A DNA stretch of 64,000 nucleotides from the NCBI GenBank assembly GCA_003024785.1, contig PUQB01000034.1, positions 31,083-95,082 of the forward strand. Direction: 5' to 3'. The stretch's first letter is position 1, and each line of letters opens with the position of its first letter. This document shows positions 45,887 through 57,164 of the stretch, one piece after another. This DNA comes from Selaginella tamariscina (Eukaryota; Streptophyta; Lycopodiopsida; Selaginellales; Selaginellaceae). Made by a program: the position numbers and the translations under genes. Under the pieces are notes generated by a model. That model was not told where the DNA came from. It saw only the letters and a program-made list of their open reading frames with translations, and made no database searches.

Positions 45887-48120
45887 TGTTAGAGTTTTAC
45901 TTAAAGGTGGTTGCCAAGGACCATTTAGTGTTAATACCATGTGTAATGCTAAGTCTTCCAAGACAACCCCAAGAGCTTGATTTAGATACCCAAATATGCA
46001 CAAGTCTTACAATCTTATCCTAAGTTCCCTAGAATGATTATCTTTCGAACATTGAAGGATAATTCAAGTAGACTTTAGGATTCTGCCCAAAAAACTTAAA
46101 TATGCTCATGCCTTAACCTCATTAAGGAAACATGCCTTGCACATACCCCCGTGACAAAGCCAAGGCATTGTGACTTACCTCTTAAGGAATCACCCTCATT
46201 GGGAAGTACAACCCCTTTAAGGTGATAAGGGGTACTCTGAACCATAATTAACCCCTAAGGGTTTGAGTGGCCAAGTTATATTCTAGACTTAGGGTTACTA
46301 CTTAATGAGGACATGAGTGTGCACCATTTGTGGACATAAGTGTTTACTAAACTCCCTAAGACTATGTTTAGATAACCATAAGTGCACGACGGGCTCTTGC
46401 TAATGCGCTTAGGTCATTCAACCCTTGGATTTAAGGAGAACACCCCCTTTAGTCAAGTGTGTCAATAACACACCTAGTTATGAGACTTAACCTCCCTTAA
46501 GTGAATGCGTAAGGCTTAGCACTTCAATGTGTTATATCCAACCCCTTGGCGTTAAGCCCATGAGACAACCAAGGGCTTGCCTCGGGCATTGTAATGTGTA
46601 CCATTTAACATAATGTCACATCTTTATATAACACTATTTCTCAAGATGTGGGCCATAGCCCCTCAGTTTGAGAGTTACACTAGTGTCATGAATGTGGCTC
46701 ACAAATGCCTCTTTAGAACCCTTCTTTGAACTTTTTGGAACTTGGTAAAGAGAACACATCAGCTAAGATCTTTACACTCATATTTGGACAATGACAAAAA
46801 TGTGCCCTATTTAGTTGCAAGTTCTACTCCTAGCTTGATGTAAAGGATGACATTGGAGACATGTCTTAATCTCTAACCCTTAAAACATATATTCCAATAA
46901 GACCTCCCAGATACATATTCACCAATGTTAAAGGTAAGTTACCCTGAAGGTGGGATGTACCTTAACGTTTAAAAGTTGAAATTGCACAATATAGGGTTGT
47001 GCCTTAATGACACAAGCTAAAGCTTTCACTGGTAAAAGAATAATAAGCTTAATTATAAACTCAAGAACTCTCATTATATGTCTTACTTAATATATATGAT
47101 AGGCCCCATCCCCTTATTTTCTTATTTTGTAAAGTGGGTTAGAATGGAATATCATTCCCAATATGAAATAATCCAACCAAGACATGAAAAAACAAGGGTA
47201 AGAGTTTATAAATGGAAGTACTAGTTTTGCTTAGAGTTTCTTACAAATATTTAATGACACCTGACCAAACCATCACTAAATACTCAAGTGCATTAAGCGA
47301 GCTTATTTCTTATACATGTAGGGCTTATCAGCATAATTCAATTAGTAATAACATTTAACTCCAAAATAAAAGTAAAGGTCATAGTAAAATTATGACACTC
47401 TTTTTGCATTTCAAATGTTAACGTCCTCATTGATGCATAATGCTAACTCCAATGCCAAACCAAAACAAACATATTACTCTATACATAGTTAGCAAAATTT
47501 TCACATAATTTTCATTACCCCTGCATTATGCAAAACCAAGTACTTCAAACCATCATTTATTAAGTCATAAACTTAGCTATTAGAGGCACCACTTGCGACA
47601 TAAAATCACATAGAGACCTTTGCATGTCTGCAAAGTCTGTCACATGACACAGACAACATAATATAATAGTTAATTTCTTTACTTAATTAAAATTTATATT
47701 AAGGCTTCTGTTTAATATTGATTGCCAGTCCCTAGGTTGACAAGAACTAAAGCCTTTGCTTTATTCCTTCACTTAAACACAGTTGATGACCTTATCGTTA
47801 GTACACAATAAGTAACTTGAGTCCATCTCAAATGCTTAACTCAACGCCTTCACATTTCTTCAATTTTTCAATGGTTACACATTTAGGTAACTTACAAAAT
47901 ATTATAACCTCACATTTCTACATCCCTTAGTGTTTCTCATACTCCTTGCACAAGGGTCTGCTACTATACTTATCCCTCATTAAATGTATAGCTACGCTAG
48001 ACTAGGTATGAAATGTTTATCGGAATCAAGCTCTTTTCTAATACGAGAATATATTTTCAAAATCTTGTCTTTGTAGACATGTTAATTAGGTTAGAGTCAA
48101 TCCCAGAGGCGCATAGCTAT
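45887..48120 (-). mobile_element. Old, decayed copy of the LARD-like element
   Basis: It begins TGTTAGAGTTTTAC (TGTCAGAGTTTTAAC in the young LTR). It follows the LTR sequence of 4991-6237/1-1580 to about 47397 (...AAATTATGACA), then interior sequence to about 48100, where a Ty3/gypsy element begins. Most differences from the young copy are C-to-T or G-to-A, as expected from long exposure to cytosine methylation. No genes are present. Confidence 0.65.
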
Positions 48121-48259
48121 ACACAGCCCGAATAGGAGCCGTCCGACTGGATTATTGTGGAATAACTCATGTTCCTCAAGGCTCTTCACTCAAAACATCT
48201 TCCCTTCCTCATTTTGGATCCATTCCATCCACAAAGATGTGCGAGCTATTTTATGTTCC

Positions 48260-48420
48260 GGTGCACTGAAGGCACAAGAGGTAGAGTTCTCTGCTAAAGC
48301 TTTGGTGGATAGAAGAGCAAACGTAAATTTCATCGACAAGAATTTTGTTGTCAAGCACGGGATTCGTCACATTCGTTGAAGACTCCTGGTTCTGTACGGG
48401 TTGTTGATGGACGAGATATC
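48260..48420 (+). pseudogene. Aspartic protease remnant
   Basis: The segment contains KALVDRRANVNFIDKNFVVK, where a Ty3/gypsy protease would have LVDSGA.. followed by NFI. The catalytic core DSG reads DRR. It matches the minus-strand remnant at 6551-6940. Confidence 0.6.
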
Positions 48421-48831
48421 AAATTTGGAGTGGTAATAAATGACATAGAGTTCGTTGAGGTCGTTGCTTGCGGTGTTTGTGTGTAACATTTCCTTCAGTG
48501 TTATTTCTATTCCGAACTCTACGATTATCCTTGTTTGCCGTGGATCAAGTTGGTGGATCTTGGTTGGAGAGAACATTTCATGAACAGTTTCCCAGCTATT
48601 TCAACTCCAGTCACACTCTTTAATTCTGATCCTGTTCTAGTTCTCCTCCGCTTCAAGTCTTACATTCACCTTGAAGTAGTTCAAGAAAGATAGCTGACAT
48701 GACCTAGCGTCCATGTTCGTGATCAAAGTCTATCCCTGTTATGCTAAGGATGTTTATGTTCATGTTCCTCCTGCCTTACCAAAGCAGTATGCTAGTTTTG
48801 CAAACGTCTTCGACAAAAGAAAGCTTCTGCC

Positions 48832-50060
48832 TTGCAACCGCACCGTGAGTACGACTTTCCTATCAATCTCATTGAGGTAAGTAGCCATCCTCCGGTCCCA
48901 TCTATAGCTCTCCTCACCGACAGAGTTGAGGCATTAAGGAAACACATTAAGGAGAATCTTGTCACCGGATTTATTCGTCATTCGCAATCAAGGGCTGGTG
49001 CCTCAGTATTCTTTGTTTCTAAGAAGGATGGAAGTCTTCGGTTCGTGGTGGACTACCGGAATCTGAACAAAGTCACCATTGTGAAATACCGGCACCAAAA
49101 AGACGCTTGAGCATGTCGGAGATGAGTGGGAAGGATACTTGTTTGGAATGGATGATTTAAGAGGAGCGTACAATCTCATCTAAATTCGAGAAAGGGACGA
49201 GTGGAAAACAGCATTCCATACACACTACGACATTTTGAGTATTAGTAATGCCGTTTGCCCTGACAAATGCACTTGTTTTTTCAACACATGGCTAACAATA
49301 TTTTCTTGGACTTCTTGGATTTGTTTGTTATCATGTACCTAAACGACATCCTGATATTTTTCAAGACTCAAGAAGAACACGAATGATATGTACAATTAGT
49401 CTCCACCTGTTTGCCAAGTTGGAGAAGTGCTCCTTCAAACAGCAGTCTGTCGAGTTCCTTGGTACATCGTTTCAGCTGAAGGTGTTCACATGGATCCTAC
49501 AAAAGTCTGAACTGTATTGGAGTGATCAAATGTTCATGATGTTCGATGTTTCTTTGGGTTTGCGAACTTTTATCGACGTTCCGTTTGGGATTTCTCCAAG
49601 ATTGCATTGCCATTAACGAAGTTGATTGGCAAGGATGTTCCATTTGTCTAGTCCTCTGAGGTTGAGGAGGCATTTGAGTTCCTAAAGAAGGCGTTCACCT
49701 TGGCACCTGTTTTTATCCATCCTGACCCTGCGAAGCCATATTTTATGGAAGCTGATGCCTCTGACTTTGTTATTGGTGGAGTGCTATCCTAGGAAGGTCC
49801 AAATCATCTTCTCCATCCCATTGCTTTCCATTCCTGCAAATTCACTACACCTGAGATTAATATGATGTCTACAATAAGGAGTTGCTGGCGATCGTTGATG
49901 CCTTTGAGGAGTGGCACAGATTCCTTAAAGTTTCCCCGCATGTGGTTAAGGTGTATTGTGATCATAAGAACCTCAAGTACTAGGCAACAACACGAATTCT
50001 CAATTGGCATCAGGTGCGATGGGCACAGTCTTTGTCCCGGTTTTGATACGTGATTATTCA
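48832..50060 (+). pseudogene. Reverse transcriptase and RNase H remnant
   Basis: The reverse transcriptase start is recognisable by FFVSKKDGSLRFVVDYRNLN (about 49005-49065). The catalytic region near 49330 (FVIMYLNDI) corresponds to the YxDD box but reads YLND. RNase H begins near 49660, with HPDPAKPYFMEADASDF (about 49715-49770). Several stops and shifts interrupt the frame. In intact elements this enzyme copies RNA to DNA. Confidence 0.7.
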
Positions 50061-50307
50061 TCGTCCCGATCGTCTAAATGGCAAAGCAAATGCTTTATCT
50101 TGTCACAGTTACCTAGCTCCACTACCAAGTGAAATCCCATTTGATCAACAAGAACAAGTCATCATGAGCTCTGATCAGTTGTTGGTGAATGCGCTTTCCC
50201 ATTCTTTTGCTCCAGTTGACACTTCGTTTTTGGATTTAATCCGAGAAAGTCTTCCTCAAGACGAGTTTGCTCGTGATGTCCTTGCACATGTTCAACGAGT
50301 TTAGCCA

Positions 50308-51225
50308 TTGTCTTTAGGGTCACAACTACGAGATTATGTTGCTTTCCATCTTTATAATGAGATGTTGTACCACCACATTCAAATCTATGTTCCGAACAGA
50401 GAATTGAGGTTGCGAGCTGTCCAACATTGCCATGACAACACAATTGCGGGACATTTGGCATTCGGAAGACAATCGACATGGTACAGCGTGTGTTCTGGTA
50501 TGTTGAGAAATTTGTGTGATTTTGTGACACGTGCCAGCGTATAAAGCTTTCTTATCATCGACCGGTTGGACTACTACAGCCTTTTCCTATTGCTCAGCAG
50601 CCATGGTCCTCCATCACCATGGATTTCATCACTGATTTACCGCCTTTTAGAGGGTTTGATGTTGTCCTAGTCATTGTTGATCGATTTTTTAAAATGGCGC
50701 ACTTTATTCCTTGCAACAAGACATGTTCGGGTCCTGATGTTACAGATTTGGTGTATCAGGAGGTGTTCCATCTTCATAGTCTTCCTGATGAACTTGTCAT
50801 TGATCAAGGTCCCCAGTTCACTTCGGCATTTTGGCAGAGATTCCTAAATCGGCTACGTATCACCGGGAAGCTATCTACTGCACATCATCCTGAAACAGAT
50901 GGCCAAACAGAGCTCATGATTCAGACTTTAGAACAATATCTCTAGTGTTTCATTTCTCATCTGCAAGATGAATTGGTCGATCTCCTTCTTGCTGCTGAGT
51001 TCGCGTACAACAACATGGCACACTCATCCATAGGTGTGTCGCCATTTTTCGCGTTCTTTGGTGTTCATCCTCGTTGGTCTTACAGCTTGCCCGTGGTTCC
51101 TGGCCTACCACTGCTGCCGATGATCATGTTGAGCATCTCCAACAGGTTCATGAAGAAGTGCAACATCATCTTCAACGTGTTGCAACAACAAGCTGTTGAT
51201 CGTTCCCGTTCCTCTCCTCCAGCAT
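50308..51225 (+). pseudogene. Ty3/gypsy integrase remnant
   Basis: The zinc-binding part is at about 50430-50530, and the catalytic core runs from MDFITDLPPFRGFDVVLVIV (50619) through DQGPQFTSAFWQRF to HHPETDGQTELMIQT (about 50880-50925). Asp, Asp and Glu of the integrase triad appear to be retained, but stops at 50945 and elsewhere break the protein. It is followed by FAYNNMAHSSIGVSPFFAFF, the usual downstream region. Confidence 0.75.
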
Positions 51226-52899
51226 TTACAATTGGTGACCAAGTGTGGCTCCTCCAGCGTCATTGGCCAACCACATGTCCCTGTGACAAGCCGTTCCTCT
51301 CCTCCAGCATTTACAGTTGGTGACTAAGTGTGGCTCCTCGGTGTCATTGGCCAACCACACGTCCCTGTGACAAGCTGGACTATCAACGCTTGGGCTCATT
51401 TTGCATACACGTTTCTTGACAAGCTGGACTATCAATGCTTGGGCCCATTTTGCATCATCGAGAGACTCTCTGATGTGACATTTCGTCTCAAACTTCCCAC
51501 CAGCCATTCGGATCCATCCTGTGTTCCATCTTTCTTTGTTCGAGCCTTATCATGCTCCTTTTAAACCCAGCCGACTTCTTCCACCACCTCCTTCGGTTAT
51601 AGTTGTTGGTGAATCTGAGTTTGAGGTTGCTGCAATTCTTGACTCCAAACTTGTTCATGGTCAGCTTCTGAGTTTGAGGTTGTTGCAATTCTTGACTCCA
51701 AACTTATTCATGGTCAGCTTCACTACTTTGTAGTCTGGGTTGGTTATCCACCCAGCAAATGCACTTGGGAGCCTACTACTCATCTTGTTCATGCTCATGA
51801 TCTTCTTACTTCACTATTTTGTGGATTGGGTTGGTTATCCGCCCAGCAAACTCATTTCATGGACTGGGCTAGTTATCACCCAGCAAATGCACTTGGTCGG
51901 TTATCCACCCAGCAAATGCACTTGGGAGCATGCTACCTCCTTCGGTTATAGTTGCTGGTAAATCTGAGTTTGAGGTTGCTGCAATTCTTGACTCCAAACT
52001 TGTTCATGGTCAGCTTCTGAGTTTGAGGTTGTTGCAATTCTTGACTCCAAACTTATTCATGGTCAGCTTCACTACTTGTAGTCTGGGTTGGTTATCCACC
52101 CAGCAAATGCACTTGGGAGCCTACTACTCATCTTGTTCATGCTCATGATCTTGTTACTTCACTATTTTGTGGATTGGGTTGGTTATCCGCCCAACAAACT
52201 CACTATTTCATGGACTGGGCTAGTTATCACCCAGCAAATGCACTTGGGTCGGTTATCCACCCAGCAAATGCACTTGGGAGCATGCTACCTCCTTCGGTTA
52301 TAGTGCTGGTAAATCTGGTTTGAGGTTGCTGCAATTCTTGACTCCAAGCTTGTTCATGGTCAGCTTCTGAGTTTGAGGTTGTTGCAATTCTTGACTCCAA
52401 ACTTGTTCATGGTCAGCTTCACTATTTTGTAGACTGGGTCGGTATCCACCCAGCAAATGCACTTGGAGCCTGTTACTCATTTTGTTCATGCTCATGATCT
52501 TGTTACTTCACTATTTTGTGAACTGTCATGATCTTGTTACTTCACTATTTTGTGGACTGGGTTGGTTATCCGCCCAGCAAACTCACTATTTCATGGACTA
52601 GGTTAGTTATCCACCTAGCAAACGCACTTGGGTCGGTTATCCACCCAGCAAATGCACTTGGGAGCCTGCTACCTCCTTCAGTTATAGTTGCTGGTGAATC
52701 TGAGTTTGAGGTTGCTACAATTCTTGACTCCAAACTTGTTCATGGTCAGCTTCACTATTTTGTAGACTGGGTCGGTTATCCACCCAAAAAATGCACTTGG
52801 GAGCGTGCTACTCATCTTGTTCATGCTCCTGATCTTGTTGTCGAATTCCATCATCGATATCTTGTTTATGCAAAACCTAGACACGGTGCTCGTCATTGA
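51226..52899 (+). repeat. Tandemly amplified chromodomain-coding segment
   Basis: The C-terminal chromodomain code (FVDWVGYPP.K.TWE) occurs repeatedly. Units of about 350 bp start at CTTCGGTTATAG or variants near 51591, 51941, 52291 and 52675, with smaller internal repeats of TATCCACCCAGCAAATGCAC. Only the last copy (about 52745-52899) continues through WERATHLVHAPD to the end of the protein. The first 200 bp (51226-51430) are a separate pair of short direct duplications. Confidence 0.8.
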
Positions 52900-52910
52900 A
52901 GGGGGAATAA

Positions 52911-53263
52911 TGTAAGGATCATGGGTTAATTTTTGCCTTTCACAGAACTTGGACCCGAGACCTTTCTTTAACACACATATGTGTTAGCCAACTTGTTCGT
53001 ATGATCCTGGATGTTGAATTACACCATCAATAGCAAGGCGTATATTCATACGCATGTTCCAGACCAGTTGTGGACCACACAATCCTTAGGACCTCAAATA
53101 TATAAATAGGTTCCAGTTCCATGTTTCTCAGAATCATTCAACACCAGTCTTCGTCCTTGTGTTTCATTTGTATTCATTTCTCTCTTGAATACAATCTCCT
53201 CCTTTCAACTCAAAAGTTCCGCCCTTGTTTTAAAGGTTTCGCCCTTTGCACAAGGTCGTGACA
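52911..53263 (+). repeat. 3' LTR of chromodomain Ty3/gypsy element
   Basis: It starts TGTAAGGATCATGGG and ends GGTCGTGACA. It matches the inverted LTR at 8043-8445 but has only one copy of the 25-bp unit that is triplicated there. A TATA-like motif (ATATAAATAGG) lies at about 53098. Confidence 0.8.
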
Positions 53264-53805
53264 GGCGTTGTATCGTGTGACATCTAGCCCAGTGTCACAT
53301 CCCCATGTGACACTACCTTCCACAATGTGGGCTATCATGCTATAGCTCTTTAGATTCAAGAGTTATACCAAGTGCCACAAACATGACTCTTAAATGCCAA
53401 CTCTAAAACCCCTTAGTGAACCCTTAGGAACTAAGTAATGTGAACCTGTCAAACAAGATTCTACGCCCACAGTTGGACAAGGACGCGGATGTGAGCCTAT
53501 AACTCACCCTTACTCCTACCCCTAGGTGTTTTAGGGGGTTTTAGGGTGTGTGTTAGGTCAACCCTAGAGGTGTTATAACCCTACTAAACACGCCAAACTC
53601 ATTTACATTAACCAATCAACCTAACTAAGACGTCAAAATTGGGGGTGGATTTTTAGAAAGTAAGTTCTAGCTTCGCTTAAAGTTTCTTAATGACACTCAG
53701 CCGGAGCATCACCATATACCCAAGTGTACTAAATGGGCATTTTCTACTATATATAGGTCCATCAACATAGTATAGTAAGTAACAACTATCAACATCCAAA
53801 GTAAC
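53264..53805 (-). repeat. LARD LTR fragment
   Basis: This corresponds to positions 590-1560 of the left LTR with an internal deletion near 53491. It is cut on the right at 53806 by the left terminus of the large DNA element. Confidence 0.7.
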
Positions 53806-55434
53806 ATGCAAGTTGTAATTAAAATGAGCATGTCTACAGTCCCATTTCTTAATAATTAGCAATTTTAGCTATTTAATTAGCATTTTCTAATATTAAAGGA
53901 ATATTCTTTAGAATAATATATGTTTAAAGAAAGAATATTCTTTAGAATATATGTTTGAAGACAAAATATTCTTTAGAACATTATATTATGTAATTGACCC
54001 TTTAATAAATTATAACATTTGTGGACCAAAAAATAATAACATTATAAAAGTAGAAGGTATTAAGTTTTATAATATTATATTTAAGATTGTATGGGCCTAA
54101 TATAAAAATTATTAAAGAGCATGAGAGGTACATTATATAAATATTTATGTTGTTATTAAAATATTAATATTTAAATATAATATTAATTAATAATTTGTAC
54201 TAGTAATAATATATATAATATACAAAATCCTATAATAATATAGTCAATCTTCCATATCTTTTTATAATTATAGTTAAGTAAACAATTTGGTACTATTATT
54301 AAAGAGTTTATTATAATTATGAATATTAAATATATTATATTTTATTTTGTAATTGCTTTAAGCTTCAGAAAGCATACATTCTTTTGCAGTTTGTTAATCG
54401 TGACTTTATCAATGCTTCTTAACATCCACCCATATCGAATGGATTTAACATTTATAAAATATGCTAGGTCTTTTTTATTCAGATACCATGTTTTATCTAG
54501 GCATCCATTATATTTCGCTCTTCTTCTCATGTCGCCTTTTTGTGGTTTAAACCATGCAACCTTTACCATACTATTTTCTTTTATAACTTCAGATGTGTCG
54601 ATAATTTAACTCATCTAAATAGGCTGGTTATATGACACATCTGGAATAATGAGGACAATCATCAATTTTTGAAGATCCTTGCAGCAATCAAAGTATGGTT
54701 TAGGTTTTTAGTTCTTTTGTTGAGCTCATTGATGTCATTTCAATATGCTCTCCCCACTTTGTTTTAGGCCAAAAAAGGTATTGTAATTCTGTACTTGTGA
54801 CAGCTGGCCCTTATAACTCTCAAAAAATAATCTTTCAATAGTCAACCACATGCTTATATAATTCTGAGTAACTAGTTGCCTTATCAAAATTATTTGGCAT
54901 CGATCATGCCACATATTTTTTAATGCCATCAATTATAAGCTCTTGATCCTTAAGCTGGCACTCAATGGAATAGGGTCTGGTTGTCCTTTTGGAGAAGTGG
55001 CTTTCCATCCTCTCCACTTTTGAAAAGCAATAAGCCCTCTTTCAGTAACCACTCCTGCTCTGATGGATATAACTTGTATACATAATATATATCATCTCTT
55101 ATGGAGAAAAAGAATTATAGGCATAAGGTGACCAGTTAAAGAATCGCTCCATTATTTGATATACTCTTTGAGAAACTTTTTGAAGTTTGGCACCTCAGTC
55201 ACAAGCAAAGCACAAATTTTTTTGGAAATGTAATTTTCAAAAAGATCCATTATATGCGGTAAAGTAAGTGCGCTTGTCCATTTTTGAAAGTTGGAAACCT
55301 TGCTGAAGAGCGCATCAATATCTTCATGAGTATGACTAACCATAAGAAAACTAAGCGTGATTGTCTTAAATACACCTTTGGTAACAAGCATTGACAAGTA
55401 TGCTAGTACATATCTAGAAAATAAAAGTAAATAT
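53806..55434 (+). mobile_element. Large DNA element, copy IV (left end only)
   Basis: The left terminus ATGCAAGTTGTAATTAAAA at 53806 is followed by the AT-rich end and the 3' two-thirds of the transposase-type gene, which is interrupted at 55435 by the right terminus of copy V. It is more diverged than copies II and VII, so it was in place earlier. Confidence 0.7.
54357..55434 (-). pseudogene. Transposase-type gene, copy IV, decayed and interrupted
   Basis: It matches 24423-25555 with many small differences. The SFLMVSHTHEDIDALFSKVS motif (about 55300-55360) has Gly changed to Ser. Several frameshifts lie between 54569 and 55150. Its 5' part is displaced by copy V, which inserted within what copy VII shows to be a 54-bp intron. 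Confidence 0.65.
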
Positions 55435-55718
55435 ATGCACGTTGTAACTAAAGTGGGCATGATATGTGAAAATGGGAATATAAAATAAATTACTAATTAA
55501 TACTTAAGTTTTAATTATTAATTAATATTTAATTAATATGTAATTAAGCCTTAAATTATTAATTAATTAATTAATCCTTCAATAACCTTACTTAGTAAGG
55601 AATATTCCTAAAATATCTTAGAATATTCATATTATTCTAAAAATAGTTTACAATAATTAAGAAATACTATCAAACATAATTACAAATGAAATCATTTTCT
55701 TATCAACATGTTAATTTT

Positions 55719-56938
55719 TTTATAAATACTTTCTTCTATCATACAAAGAAATCTTTCATTTTGTCTAAATCATCACTCTCCGGATTAATCAAATCATTTT
55801 GGTCAATATCTTGATGTTGTTGCCACCACTAACACTCTCACGAATGCAATTGGGAGTTGCCATCCTTGTTAATACATAAGATGTGATAAGAGAAGGTCTG
55901 CATAAAGGCTCATCTAAAAACTGACGTTCCTTAAGAATAATATTATAAAGCGCCCGGTTGCTATCCTTCATTTTATAAAATTCAAATCACGAGAAAGAAA
56001 AGCTTCAGGAAATGTTTGATACGGTGGATACTGCTCACAAAAGTTTTCGAGATTCTTCTTTCTGAGGCACGTATCCAAGTAGTTCACTAGCTCATCCATG
56101 ATATCGGTATCAGAATATGGATCGAAAGTGATTGGATGAATACAAGCAATGTTTTGGTTGAGCATAGCCTTCTGAGGAGAGTCGTCTACCACTAACATCT
56201 GTGCGTTCTTCATTATCCTTAAGCGACTGATCTCCCCATGAGTCCCAATTATTCTTTCATTCTTGAAGAAGTATGGCTTGCTTTCTTTCTTTATATTGTG
56301 AAATTCGAGAGGTTTATAACATATTCGCTGGTCAAAAATCCAATCTTTACGAATCACCTCTTCTGCAACACTACAATGTTTCTTAAGCAAATTCAACAGC
56401 GGTGTTAAGTTATGAATCTGCATGCATGACCAAATCCCCACAAGCGCACCCATCTCCTTAAGCTTTTGAAAGAGACGATCCAACCCTGGACGAAAAATAA
56501 TATCATATCGAAATTTACCATGACAAGGAATGAAATCTCCTTGTTTGATTTCTTTTTTCTATCCTCGGGCCTTTGTCGATGAAGCAGAACACCATTGACA
56601 TCCAACAACACAATATGGCCATGAGTAACATGGATAGCGTTGCCTCTTGAATACTTTGCAAATCACTTGTTTGCTCCCTTTCACATTTATCCGTTGACAC
56701 TATCTCGTTGCCTATCCCTTATCATTTAATTGTACATCATCCTTACAAGATTCAGATATTGCATGCGCTGAAGAAATTGATTTCGGAACTGAAGCCAATA
56801 AAATGATGATGAAAAAACTGAAGTGGCCCCCATGGTAACGATGTTTTGAGCTGCATTATTATCCATTTCCTGCATGAACTCTGTCATTCTGACATGTGGC
56901 ACAAGAAATTTGCCAAACCCCTCTCTTACCTCATGCAA
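55719..56938 (-). pseudogene. FCP1/HAD-phosphatase-like gene, copy V
   Basis: It is very similar to 21174-22407, with the same HAD motifs (LLDVNGVLLHR, VVDDSP). Three small changes break the frame: one A lost from an A-run near 56555, two bases lost near 55985 and one near 55830. The A-run loss could be assembly error; the 2-bp loss is more likely real. Confidence 0.7.
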
Positions 56939-57164
56939 TGCTGAAAATCCATGTTCTCAATTGTTTCATTACATCTGCAAAATGATAATTAGCTGACCTT
57001 AAAATTATCAAGGTATATTATTTACCTTGTTAATGTGTGACCCATGTTTGAACTAAAAGCTTCATTAATCCTTGAGAATTTATTTTCTGTACAAATATAA
57101 ACGAAATATACAAAAATGCCTTATGTTACACTCATTTACAACTATTCGTCACTCTAAGAACTCA

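Larger units (their letters stand above)
48121..53263 (+). mobile_element. Decayed chromodomain Ty3/gypsy element (chromovirus)
   Basis: In order there are protease, reverse transcriptase, RNase H, integrase and chromodomain remnants, then a 3' LTR at 52911-53263. The 5' LTR and most of gag are absent. The left edge at about 48121 joins old LARD interior. The right LTR abuts LARD LTR sequence at 53264, so this copy inserted into LARD DNA. The family is shared with 6238-8445. Many stops and frameshifts make it inactive. Confidence 0.8.
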
